The notes: generated by a model not told the origin, from the sequence alone. A stretch of DNA of 64,000 nt from Lachnotalea sp041821265 (GCA_041821265.1 JBGUEQ010000018.1:15313-79312), one strand, 5' to 3'; counted from the first letter of the stretch, positions 55,200 to 62,450 are shown. Made by a program: numbers and translations.

Positions 55200-55331
55200 G
55201 TAACCATTCGGTACCCTCCTAGTTACCGCTACGCAATGCACACAAAATGCAAGAAACTTGTATTTTAGCGCTATAAGATGTGGAATTTTGCTTTGCAAAA
55301 CACCTTGCGTTAACAGGTTCTGAATAGTTAC
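55200..55331 (+). repeat. MITE-like repeat, copy E (132 bp)
   Basis: Terminal inverted repeats GTAACCATTCGGTACC and (inverted) GTAACTATTCAGAACC, 13 of 16 matching. It aligns with copy D (4325-4454, opposite strand) and fragment F (24771). Internal hairpin GGAATTTTGCTTTGCAAAAC-like. No ORF. Confidence 0.75.
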
Positions 55332-55403
55332 TTTTATATCTACGTATAGAGGGGTATCCGTAATCGATATAATATACTAAATAATTTTCATATAATTCCC
55401 AAT

Positions 55404-55455
55404 ATGACTTACCATTATGACTTACCATTATAACTTACCAACCTGACTTACCAAT
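55404..55455. repeat. Four 13-bp tandem repeats
   Basis: ATGACTTACCATT (twice), ATAACTTACCAAC and CTGACTTACCAAT run without gap and end 3 bases before the stop codon of the 105-aa gene. Confidence 0.85.
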
Positions 55456-55457
55456 CG

Positions 55458-55775
55458 TTACATAAAGTTTACCTTATCAAATCTTATTTCTTTTAAATTT
55501 CCTTTCTCGTCACTCACATAATCACTCATATAATTATTGCATTCACGGAATGCATCAAATATTTGTATCGGCGTGCTAATACGTCCTTCTAACACTAATG
55601 GCACTCCTTTTGATACATACGCTTCCAATTCAATCAAAAAATATATGTTTATCCCTAGACTATTCATAACTCCTCCATAACTTAGTGAATCTACAAACAT
55701 ACCTTTCCCAAATTCCTTAAAAGGAGTTTCGTGATATATTATTGGGATTCTGCTTATCGTATTTGTAGAACTCAT
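55458..55775 (-). CDS. Unknown 105-aa protein of the kinase cluster
   Basis: It starts at ATG with AAGGGA upstream, 13 bases after the stop of the degenerate P-loop gene, so it is the third gene of that operon. No signal peptide or full membrane helix. SRIPIIYHETPFKEFGKGMF, LGINIYFLIELEAYVSKGVP and PIQIFDAFRECNNYM are the recognisable blocks. I cannot assign a family. 13-bp tandem repeats follow its stop directly. Confidence 0.5.
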   Translation of the reverse strand: MSSTNTISRIPIIYHETPFKEFGKGMFVDSLSYGGVMNSLGINIYFLIELEAYVSKGVPLVLEGRISTPIQIFDAFRECNNYMSDYVSDEKGNLKEIRFDKVNFM

Positions 55776-55787
55776 TAAATTGTTCCC

Positions 55788-56366
55788 TTAATGTAGTAAA
55801 TTTTCAAAAAATTCAAAGTTACATCCATGGATTAAAAACGGGTCGGGTTCAAACGGAGTAGCATATATACAAATTTTGTAATCATTTTCAATTTGATGCA
55901 CGTCATCATGCAATCCAAACTGCACTAAATATTTAACCTTTTCTAAGTTGTCACATGCAATATAATTTTCAATAATATGAATAAACTTTTTGTTTTTCCA
56001 AGGATTTAAATTTCCAATAACAATTTTTATATTGCATTTTAAAAATTCGTTTATTTGCTTTAAATTATCATTTCCCATATCTATAATGATATATTCATGT
56101 TCTTTGCTGTATATTTCACCAACTTTATCACTTTGTATATTATAATAGTATGTTACTCTTGATATTTCAAAATAATTCAACCCCTGATTTTTTTTTATAT
56201 TGTCTACATAGCTTTCTTTTAGTTCCAAAAATGAATTTGTATGATTCATTTCAAGGATGGCTGTATTTTTATGCAGTTTGGCCGTAAGGTAGTTCCCCAG
56301 CATGATAGCTAAATGTGTTACACCATTACCACTATCTGTTCCCCTTATTCCTATCGTCTGTAGCAT
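55788..56366 (-). CDS. Degenerate MinD/CpaE-like P-loop protein
   Basis: 192 aa from the ATG at 56366 (AAGGA 6 bases upstream), 20 bases after the kinase stop; a TTG at 56390 opens a longer frame. The N-terminus TIGIRGTDSGNGVTHLAIML aligns with the P-loop of MinD/CpaE ATPases, yet the Walker lysines are replaced (GNGVTH instead of GxGKTT). Later blocks: AILEMNHTNSFLEL, YIIIDMGNDN (Walker B-like) and IKIVIGNLNPWK. Nucleotide binding is doubtful. The C-terminal domain of the neighbouring kinase has the same fold signature. Confidence 0.65.
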   Translation of the reverse strand: MLQTIGIRGTDSGNGVTHLAIMLGNYLTAKLHKNTAILEMNHTNSFLELKESYVDNIKKNQGLNYFEISRVTYYYNIQSDKVGEIYSKEHEYIIIDMGNDNLKQINEFLKCNIKIVIGNLNPWKNKKFIHIIENYIACDNLEKVKYLVQFGLHDDVHQIENDYKICIYATPFEPDPFLIHGCNFEFFENLLH

Positions 56367-56386
56367 TGAATGTCCTTGCTGTACCC

Positions 56387-57658
56387 TCAATTTCTAAGCT
56401 TTAGCCTCCTCTTAACTTTGACTAATTTTCCTTTTGTTATATCTTTGTACACTTTCTCTGCTATACTGCTGTTTTCAAATGGATTTGAGAATAATGGCAT
56501 TCTATATCCCCGCATTATCCCTAAAAATTTGGCAGCTTGATAGGCTTGATTTTTATCACACATATTCAAAATATATTGTTTTTCAATATCTTTCAATGTG
56601 CTAATACACTCTCTTGCATATTGCAGTTCCCATTCTTTCGTACCAAGGACTACAATTCTCATATCCGCCGTTCTAAATTCATTTCTCATTTCTGTATAAC
56701 TTCCACAATCTAATACAATAACATCATAAGAATCTTTATCAATGCATATAGTTTTATTATAGTCCGGTATTGCTTCAAAATCTTTAATACTATAAATTCC
56801 ACTTGTCTCCGCGACAATTTCATTTTCTTGATATAAATTAGAAATCATACAATTGTTATTTTTTTCTTCATAAATAGCTTTCATTCCGTATTTATTTAGA
56901 AATGAGACTAGTCCTATTGCTATATGCGTTACACCTATGCGCGATTGACTTCCCAAAACCGCAATTATAAGAGATTTTTTATTCTTTAAGCATACTAATA
57001 ATTCTATTTTTAATTGGGAAACGCTATTGTACCTGTCCTTAGGATTTTCAGCCATACAGTTCAAAATAATTTTTTTTAAATCAGTAGATACATTTTTCAT
57101 TTCATTTTTTAATGATTTTGTGCTATAAGATAGAGAAGGATTTCTTCCAATTAGCATAAAGAATAACACACTTCCGATTGCGTAGATATCTGTCTTAGAA
57201 TCAAGCTTTAAGCTTTCAAATTGTTCCGGAGCTGCAAAACATGGAGTTCCAAAAGAGTAATCTGTTTCCTCTTTTTCCATATAAATTGCTGAGCCAAAGT
57301 CAATTATTTTCACGCAATTGTTACATACTATAATATGATCTGGTTTTAAATCAAGATATAGGATTGGAAATGGTTTCATACTATGTAAATATTCTATTAT
57401 ATTGCATATTTGGATTGTAAAATCGATGATATTTTCTCTTGAAATAGCTATTTGATTAAGCATTACTGCCCTTAAAGATTCACCCTTGATATATTCTTCG
57501 ATAATATATAAATATTCCTCATCCTCTTCTAAATCATAGATAATTGGAATATTGGGGTGTTTTAGATTTTTTAGAAGCGTAGCTTCTTTAAGAAATTGTT
57601 GGTACATTAATTGTTTTTTACTAACACATTTAATAACTCTTTTTGCTTTTAGCTTCAT
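56387..57658 (-). CDS. Hanks-type Ser/Thr kinase fused to a degenerate MinD/CpaE-like domain
   Basis: 423 aa from the first in-frame ATG, which lies after the glycine loop. Kinase domain (1-225): ATP Lys10 in AKRVIK, Glu25 in FLKEATLL, catalytic Asp103 in LYLDLKPDHI (HRD His replaced by Tyr; Asn replaced by His108), Asp120-Phe-Gly, AAPEQ. The C-terminal part (230-423) begins IIAVLGSQSRIGVTHIAIGL, a P-loop-like motif without Walker Lys, then YDVIVLDCGSYTE. The glycine loop itself is encoded upstream in the same frame (57659-57753). It heads a three-gene operon. Targets are unknown. Confidence 0.75.
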   Translation of the reverse strand: MKLKAKRVIKCVSKKQLMYQQFLKEATLLKNLKHPNIPIIYDLEEDEEYLYIIEEYIKGESLRAVMLNQIAISRENIIDFTIQICNIIEYLHSMKPFPILYLDLKPDHIIVCNNCVKIIDFGSAIYMEKEETDYSFGTPCFAAPEQFESLKLDSKTDIYAIGSVLFFMLIGRNPSLSYSTKSLKNEMKNVSTDLKKIILNCMAENPKDRYNSVSQLKIELLVCLKNKKSLIIAVLGSQSRIGVTHIAIGLVSFLNKYGMKAIYEEKNNNCMISNLYQENEIVAETSGIYSIKDFEAIPDYNKTICIDKDSYDVIVLDCGSYTEMRNEFRTADMRIVVLGTKEWELQYARECISTLKDIEKQYILNMCDKNQAYQAAKFLGIMRGYRMPLFSNPFENSSIAEKVYKDITKGKLVKVKRRLKLRN

Positions 57659-57753
57659 ATGCTCAGCTAAATAAACATTACCGCTTAAGCCACAACCAAT
57701 TGGCTGTTCGATTAAATATTTTTCAAATAATATTTTATTTTTGAATAAAACAT
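57659..57753 (-). other. Upstream coding extension of the kinase gene (glycine loop), start in another frame
   Basis: The same frame continues upstream without a stop as ILFEKYLIEQPIGCGLSGNV then YLAEHM, an obvious kinase glycine-rich loop. No ATG, GTG or TTG exists in that frame. An ATG at 57753 with AAAGGAG begins MFYSKIK in a different frame and stops after 13 codons. A one-base shift in the A-rich run near 57735 would join them. This is a frameshift mutation, a sequencing error or recoding. Confidence 0.6.
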
Positions 57754-57904
57754 CAGCTCCTTTAAATCAGCATACTTAAATATTTTTCTCTTATAGTAAA
57801 TTATTATATATAATTTTTATTAATTTTGCAATATTTTTTTAAATATTCCCAAATTTTATTTAAACTTTTAATCTATTCCTCTAATTTACTGCATTTATAA
57901 AATT

Positions 57905-57988
57905 GTAACAGTTCAACCATATCTTTCATAATATGTCAGAATATACGGATATGCTAATCAGTTCTGTAATTAACTGGCACCTCATTTC
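57905..57988 (+). repeat. Hairpin repeat upstream of a promoter, copy H2
   Basis: The diverged twin of 48397-48478: GTAACAGTTCAACCATA, CATAATATGTCAGAATATAC, ATCAGTTCTGTAATTAACTGG. It too lies about 35 bases upstream of a TTGACTTAT promoter, here that of mecA. The stem is less perfect than in H1. Confidence 0.65.
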
Positions 57989-58022
57989 TGTTACTGGAAA
58001 TTATTTATATTAAAACAATATG

Positions 58023-58051
58023 TTGACTTATGTAACGTTTTTGTATATACT
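58023..58051 (+). promoter_or_regulatory. Promoter of mecA
   Basis: TTGACT, a 17-base spacer, TATACT, about 90 bases upstream of the mecA start. The rest of 57754-58140 contains only repeat H2. Confidence 0.75.
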
Positions 58052-58140
58052 GTGATATACTTATAATAAGATAATAATATAAAATATTTAGGTATATATT
58101 AACATTATTCTTTTAACTTTCATGTAAAGGATGTGATATT

Positions 58141-58947
58141 ATGAAAATCGAAAAAGTAAATGATAATCAAATACGTTGTACCTTAACAAAAGACGATTTA
58201 GCCGATCGAGAATTAAAGATTAGCGAATTAGCATATGGTACTGAAAAAGCAAAATCACTGTTTCGTGATATGATGCAACAAGCGTCCTATGAATTTGGAT
58301 TTGAAGCGGAAGATATCCCTTTAATGATAGAAGCAATACCGCTATCAGCTGATTGTATTATTCTTGTAATTACCAAAGTAGAAGATCCTGAAGAATTGGA
58401 TACTCGATTTTCAAAGTTTGCTCCTTCTTTAAGTGATGAAGAAGACTTAGAAAGCGATGCCGAAGTTTCACCACTTACAGGTGCAGATGATGTTTTAGAT
58501 TTGTTCAAGAAAATTCACGATAAAAAAACAAAGGCAGATAATAAAAGCAACGATAAATTTGTACCATTAGCAGAATCTTTATCAACTAAAGCTGATACTA
58601 AGCCTTCCAACGATAACACTTCAAAAGAACCCGTTAAAGTTTCAGAATCTATTGACTTAACGAAATTATATTCTTTTGTTAATTTAGATACGGTTACGCG
58701 TCTCTCTTATGTATTAGGTGGATACTATACTGGTAAAAACTCATTATATAAAGAAACTTCTACTGGTAAATATTTTTTAGTAGTGAGTAAAACGACTCAT
58801 ACACCTGAGCTCTTCAATAAAGTATGTAATATTTTATCTGAATATGCAACTCAAGTAAAATACACGCCTGCAATAGAAGCGTTTCTATGTGAGCATAACG
58901 AAATATTTATTAAAGAAAAAGCTCTTCAAATGTTATCACAATTATAG
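58141..58947 (+). CDS. mecA: ClpC adaptor protein MecA
   Basis: 268 aa. It begins MKIEKVNDNQIRCTLTKDDL, the conserved MecA N-terminal domain that binds substrates, followed by FRDMMQQASYEFGFEAEDIP. An acidic and Ser/Lys-rich linker (about 105-175) leads to a C-terminal ClpC-binding domain (YSFVNLDTVTRLSYVLG, to the end). In Bacillus MecA delivers ComK and other proteins to ClpCP. RBS AAAGGATG. It is monocistronic with its own promoter and terminator. Confidence 0.9.
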   Translation: MKIEKVNDNQIRCTLTKDDLADRELKISELAYGTEKAKSLFRDMMQQASYEFGFEAEDIPLMIEAIPLSADCIILVITKVEDPEELDTRFSKFAPSLSDEEDLESDAEVSPLTGADDVLDLFKKIHDKKTKADNKSNDKFVPLAESLSTKADTKPSNDNTSKEPVKVSESIDLTKLYSFVNLDTVTRLSYVLGGYYTGKNSLYKETSTGKYFLVVSKTTHTPELFNKVCNILSEYATQVKYTPAIEAFLCEHNEIFIKEKALQMLSQL

Positions 58948-58950
58948 TCT

Positions 58951-58980
58951 TAAAAGCCAAGAAATTATTCTTGGCTTTTA
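58951..58980 (+). terminator. Terminator of mecA
   Basis: TAAAAGCCAAGAA pairs perfectly with TTCTTGGCTTTTA across a 4-base loop. Confidence 0.85.
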
Positions 58981-59180
58981 AGCTTATTACATAATATGTG
59001 AATACATTACATACTTTATAAGAATACAAATACTTTCTATGTTACTAGCGTTTCCTATTAGATGAAGTATTGCTAAAATTTATACTAAGTGTTAAAATGG
59101 TTTTGCTAAAACAATGGCAAAATAACTACACAGATATATTATATATCTGTAAATCTACATTTATTAAGGAGGTATATACA

Positions 59181-59387
59181 ATGGCACAGATAACAAAAGA
59201 TATGATTATTTCACAAATCATCGCTGTTGATACTAATATTATTCCTATTCTTATGGAATCAGGAATGCATTGCGTTGGTTGTCCATCTGCACAGGGTGAG
59301 AGCCTTGAAGAAGCATCCTTTGTTCACGGAATTGATGCTGATGATTTAACAGCTAAAATTAATGAATATTTATCTTTAACAGAATAA
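59181..59387 (+). CDS. DUF1858-domain protein
   Basis: 68 aa from the ATG at 59181 with AAGGAGG 8 bases upstream. The DUF1858 pattern is clear: ITKDMIISQIIAVDTNIIPI, then LMESGMHCVGCPSAQGESLE with its Cys-x-x-Cys and the C-terminal EEASFVHGIDADDL. Related domains accompany hybrid-cluster and redox proteins in anaerobes. It is monocistronic, just upstream of the pyruvate formate-lyase genes, but separated from them by a terminator. Confidence 0.85.
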   Translation: MAQITKDMIISQIIAVDTNIIPILMESGMHCVGCPSAQGESLEEASFVHGIDADDLTAKINEYLSLTE

Positions 59388-59397
59388 TCAATATATA

Positions 59398-59435
59398 AAA
59401 AGCCTATTGATAGTTTATACTATTAATAGGCTTTT
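59398..59435 (+). terminator. Terminator after the DUF1858 gene
   Basis: AAAAGCCTATT/AATAGGCTTTT with an inner ATAGT/ACTAT pairing, ending in a T-run. Confidence 0.8.
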
Positions 59436-59448
59436 TATATTGTAGTAT

Positions 59449-59511
59449 TGTATACTGTATTCAAAAAAGTGCATTAGGCCTATTGACGTGTATACAGTAT
59501 TCTATTATAAT
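59449..59511 (+). promoter_or_regulatory. pfl promoter with a duplicated operator
   Basis: The promoter is TTGACG (59483-59488), a 17-base spacer, TATAAT (59506-59511). TGTATACAGTATTC (59489-59502) fills the spacer exactly and TGTATACTGTATTC lies 40 bases upstream (59449-59462). Two equal boxes four helical turns apart, one between -35 and -10, is the layout of a repressor site. The regulator is unknown. Confidence 0.75.
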
Positions 59512-59596
59512 AATATTAGTTAAACTATTAATCATGTTCTTGATTGTTATTCTTAAGAGCATTCATATTATATTTTATTTTTAGGAGGTAATTCAA

Positions 59597-61636
59597 ATGA
59601 AATTAGAATGGATCGATTTCGTAGGTGGAATTTGGGAAAAAGAAATCAATGTAAGAGATTTTATCCAGAAAAATTTTACTCTTTATGAAGGAAATGAATC
59701 TTTTCTTGCAGGGCCTACAAAAAACACAGCAGACCTTTGGGCTCAAGTAATGGATTTAACAAGTAAAGAACGTGAAGCAGGTGGTGTTCTTGATATGGAT
59801 ACTAAGATTGTTTCAACTATTACATCACATGGTGCTGGCTATTTAAATAAAGAGATAGAAACAATTGTTGGTTTTCAAACGGACAAACCATTCAAGAGAT
59901 CAATGCAACCTTACGGTGGTATCCGTATGGCAGAAAAAGCTTGTGAAGATAATGGATATAAAGTTGATCCTGAAATTTCAGAGTTTTTCTCAACGCATAG
60001 GAAAACTCATAATGCAGGTGTTTTTGATGCTTATACTGCTGAGATGAGAGCTTGTAGATCAAATCATATTATAACCGGACTTCCAGATTCTTATGGACGT
60101 GGACGTATTATTGGCGATTACCGTCGTATTGCTTTATATGGTGTTGACCGTCTTATCGAAGACAAATTAGATCAAAAAGATTCGACCCGTACTATTATGT
60201 ATTCCGATGTTATTCGTGAACGTGAAGAATTATCAGAACAGATTAGAGCCTTAAAAGAATTAAAGAAATTAGGCGAAATTTACGGATGTGATATTTCTAA
60301 ACCAGCAGCAAACGTAAAAGAAGCGATTCAATGGTTATATTTTGGATATTTAGCTGCTGTCAAAGAACAAAACGGTGCCGCTATGTCACTTGGACGTACT
60401 TCAACTTTTGTTGATGTTTACGCTGAAAGAGATATAAAAGAAGGCCGATTTACTGAAGAGCAGATTCAGGAATTTGTTGATCATTTTGTTATGAAATTAC
60501 GTCTTGTAAAATTTGCACGTACACCTGAATACAATCTTATCTTTGCTGGTGATCCAACATGGGTAACCGAGTCAATTGGTGGTATTGGTATTGATGGACG
60601 TCCATTGGTAACCAAGATGTCTTTTAGATATCTTCATACATTAAGCAATTTAGGAACAGCACCTGAGCCTAACTTAACCGTTCTTTGGTCAACTAATTTG
60701 CCTATAAACTTTAAAAAATTCTGTGCCAAGACTTCAATTGAATCATCCGCAATTCAGTATGAGAATGATGATTTAATGAGAGTTACACATGGTGATGACT
60801 ACGGAATTGCTTGTTGCGTATCTTCTATGAGACTTGGTAAGGAAATGCAATTTTTCGGTGCTCGTGCTAACTTAGCGAAGTGTTTATTATATGCTATCAA
60901 TGGTGGTATTGATGAAATTAGCCATAAGCAAGTAGGTCCAAAATTCAGACCAATTACTTCCGAATACCTTAATTATGATGAAGTTATGACTGTTTATAAT
61001 GACATGATGGAATGGTTAGCTACCGTCTATGTAAATACATTAAATGTTATACACTATATGCATGATAAATATAGCTATGAAAGAATACAAATGGCGTTAC
61101 ATGACAAACAGGTAACTCGTTGGTTTGCAACTGGTATTGCTGGTCTTTCCGTAGTTGCTGATTCATTATCTGCAATCAAATATGCTAAAGTAAAAGCAAT
61201 CAGAGATGAAAACGGACTAGTTGTTGATTATAAAGTAGAAGGCGACTTCCCTAAATTCGGTAACGATGATGAACGTGTTGATGAATTAGCTGCTAACTTA
61301 GTTCACACATTTATGCAACATGTTAGAGCGAACCATACTTACCGTGGTGGTATTCCAACAACTTCAATCTTAACCATTACATCAAATGTAACTTATGGAA
61401 AAAACACAGGTTCAACTCCTGATGGAAGAAAACAAGGTGAACCATTTGCACCTGGTGCTAATCCAATGCATGGACGTGACGGTCATGGTGCTGTTGCATC
61501 ACTTGCATCAGTTTCTAAGCTTCCATTTAAAGATGCTCAGGATGGTATTTCAAATACCTTTACCATCATCCCCGGCGCTTTAGGTAAAGAGGACCAAATT
61601 TTTTCTGGCGACATTGAAATAGATTTAAATAAATAA
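59597..61636 (+). CDS. pflB: Pyruvate formate-lyase catalytic subunit, glycyl-radical domain absent
   Basis: 679 aa; RBS AGGAGG. It aligns with PflB from WIDFVGGIWEKEINVRDFIQ on. It has the pyruvate-site region, the catalytic pair Cys406-Cys407 in YGIACCVSSMRLG, and GGIPTTSILTITSNVTYGKN. It ends after FTIIPGALGKEDQIFSGD, which in E. coli PflB lies about 80 residues before the C-terminus. The following glycyl-radical domain (RVSGYAVRF) is not in this frame but is encoded separately at 62066. The sum (679 + 83) equals a normal PFL (about 760). It cleaves pyruvate with CoA to acetyl-CoA and formate, presumably only with the small subunit present. Confidence 0.88.
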   Translation: MKLEWIDFVGGIWEKEINVRDFIQKNFTLYEGNESFLAGPTKNTADLWAQVMDLTSKEREAGGVLDMDTKIVSTITSHGAGYLNKEIETIVGFQTDKPFKRSMQPYGGIRMAEKACEDNGYKVDPEISEFFSTHRKTHNAGVFDAYTAEMRACRSNHIITGLPDSYGRGRIIGDYRRIALYGVDRLIEDKLDQKDSTRTIMYSDVIREREELSEQIRALKELKKLGEIYGCDISKPAANVKEAIQWLYFGYLAAVKEQNGAAMSLGRTSTFVDVYAERDIKEGRFTEEQIQEFVDHFVMKLRLVKFARTPEYNLIFAGDPTWVTESIGGIGIDGRPLVTKMSFRYLHTLSNLGTAPEPNLTVLWSTNLPINFKKFCAKTSIESSAIQYENDDLMRVTHGDDYGIACCVSSMRLGKEMQFFGARANLAKCLLYAINGGIDEISHKQVGPKFRPITSEYLNYDEVMTVYNDMMEWLATVYVNTLNVIHYMHDKYSYERIQMALHDKQVTRWFATGIAGLSVVADSLSAIKYAKVKAIRDENGLVVDYKVEGDFPKFGNDDERVDELAANLVHTFMQHVRANHTYRGGIPTTSILTITSNVTYGKNTGSTPDGRKQGEPFAPGANPMHGRDGHGAVASLASVSKLPFKDAQDGISNTFTIIPGALGKEDQIFSGDIEIDLNK

Positions 61637-61650
61637 TTTGTATTTTGAAG

Positions 61651-61683
61651 CGCAACCTCTTATAATGAAAGTAAGAGGTTGTG
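61651..61683 (+). other. Intercistronic hairpin within the pfl operon
   Basis: CGCAACCTCTTA pairs with TAAGAGGTTGTG across a 9-base loop; no T-run follows. It may stabilise the large-subunit mRNA or tune subunit ratios. Confidence 0.6.
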
Positions 61684-61718
61684 TATAAATTAAAATTTAT
61701 TTAAAAAGGATTGATACT

Positions 61719-61922
61719 ATGGATGAAAAAGATATGATAGATGATATTGTTGCAATGTTAGACCGTTCTGTTAAAAATGGGGTTGGCCATCTTAATGTTT
61801 CTACTGTGGAATCCTTAGATGAAACTAAAACCATAGAACAATTAGGTTGCCTAGACTGCGCAAAAGGAGATTTGGCCTGTAACGTTCCTACTCTACACGA
61901 GGGTATCGACGATGACGAATAG
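61719..61922 (+). CDS. Radical-domain-like small protein with Cys-rich tail
   Basis: 67 aa, ATG after AAAAAGGA. Residues 6-30 (MIDDIVAMLDRSVKNGVGHL, NVSTV) closely match residues 11-34 of the glycyl-radical subunit at 62066 (IDNLVTMLDGYAVSGGHHLN). Where the radical Gly segment should follow, it has instead QLGCLDCAKGDLACNVPT with Cys44, Cys47 and Cys54, then an acidic end. It therefore can probably dock like the radical domain but cannot carry the radical. A regulator, chaperone or metal-binding decoy are possible; I know no described counterpart. Confidence 0.75.
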   Translation: MDEKDMIDDIVAMLDRSVKNGVGHLNVSTVESLDETKTIEQLGCLDCAKGDLACNVPTLHEGIDDDE

Positions 61923-62065
61923 GTTTTGTTTATTCTCAAAAGATCATATAGGCATTACTTTGAGACAATTTATTATATTAAAAGATAATTGTAACTTCGA
62001 AAATATCAAATAGCTACTCATATTCTTTTAATCATTGATTTGATACAAAATAGGAGGAATTAGAA

Positions 62066-62317
62066 ATGGCAAATGTAAATGCAAGTGAAACTCAAATAGA
62101 TAATTTAGTTACAATGTTAGATGGATATGCAGTTAGCGGTGGACATCATCTTAATGTTAATGTTCTTAGCAAAGAAACATTATTGGATGCGCAAGCTCAC
62201 CCTGAGAATTATCCTCAGTTAACAATTCGTATATCAGGATATGCTGTTAACTTCATTAAATTAACAACCGATCAACAAAATGAAATTATTTCACGTACCT
62301 TCCATAACGCAATGTAG
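62066..62317 (+). CDS. Stand-alone glycyl-radical subunit of pyruvate formate-lyase
   Basis: 83 aa with RBS AGGAGG. It equals the C-terminal 70-80 residues of PflB: IDNLVTMLDGYAVSGGHHLN, KETLLDAQAHPENYPQLTIR, then RISGYAVNF with the radical Gly58, and FHNAM at the end. GrcA (YfiD) of E. coli is a similar spare domain that repairs a cut PFL, but here the large subunit lacks the domain altogether, so this protein should be essential for activity. It is probably activated by the PflA encoded next. Confidence 0.9.
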   Translation: MANVNASETQIDNLVTMLDGYAVSGGHHLNVNVLSKETLLDAQAHPENYPQLTIRISGYAVNFIKLTTDQQNEIISRTFHNAM

Positions 62318-62384
62318 GCATGCCTCAAATTTTTATAGTTTGTAACTGTTTTGTTCTTCCATAGTTACAATATAGTTCTACATA

Positions 62385-62421
62385 GAAAACAGGAAAAGAA
62401 TTAATTTCTTTTCCTGTTTTC
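62385..62421 (+). terminator. Terminator-like hairpin before pflA
   Basis: GAAAACAGGAAAAGAA pairs perfectly with TTCTTTTCCTGTTTTC (16 bp, 5-base loop). The T residues are inside the arm. It may partly end the pfl transcript before pflA. Confidence 0.75.
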
Positions 62422-62450
62422 TCGATGAATTAAAATAAAGGAGTGATGAT

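Larger units (their letters stand above)
54634..55457. other. Long hairpin-rich intergenic region without genes
   Basis: 824 bases without a credible gene. In order: tandem 78-bp repeats (54687-54842), AGTTGCCAA/TTGGCAACT (55083-55118), AAATAC-x-CACGTATTAAT-GTGTATTT (55130-55155), GATTTCATGAAATC (55174-55187), MITE-like copy E (55200-55331) and 13-bp tandem repeats (55404-55455). A 69-codon frame over copy E is rejected. Confidence 0.7.

Noticed and set aside
55219..55428. A 69-codon frame on the minus strand
   Set aside because: Mostly the inverse of MITE-like copy E and the 13-bp repeats; no plausible protein features.
59070..59180. N-terminal extension of the DUF1858 gene from a TTG at 59070
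   Set aside because: The strong AAGGAGG-ATG at 59181 and the domain boundary place the start there.
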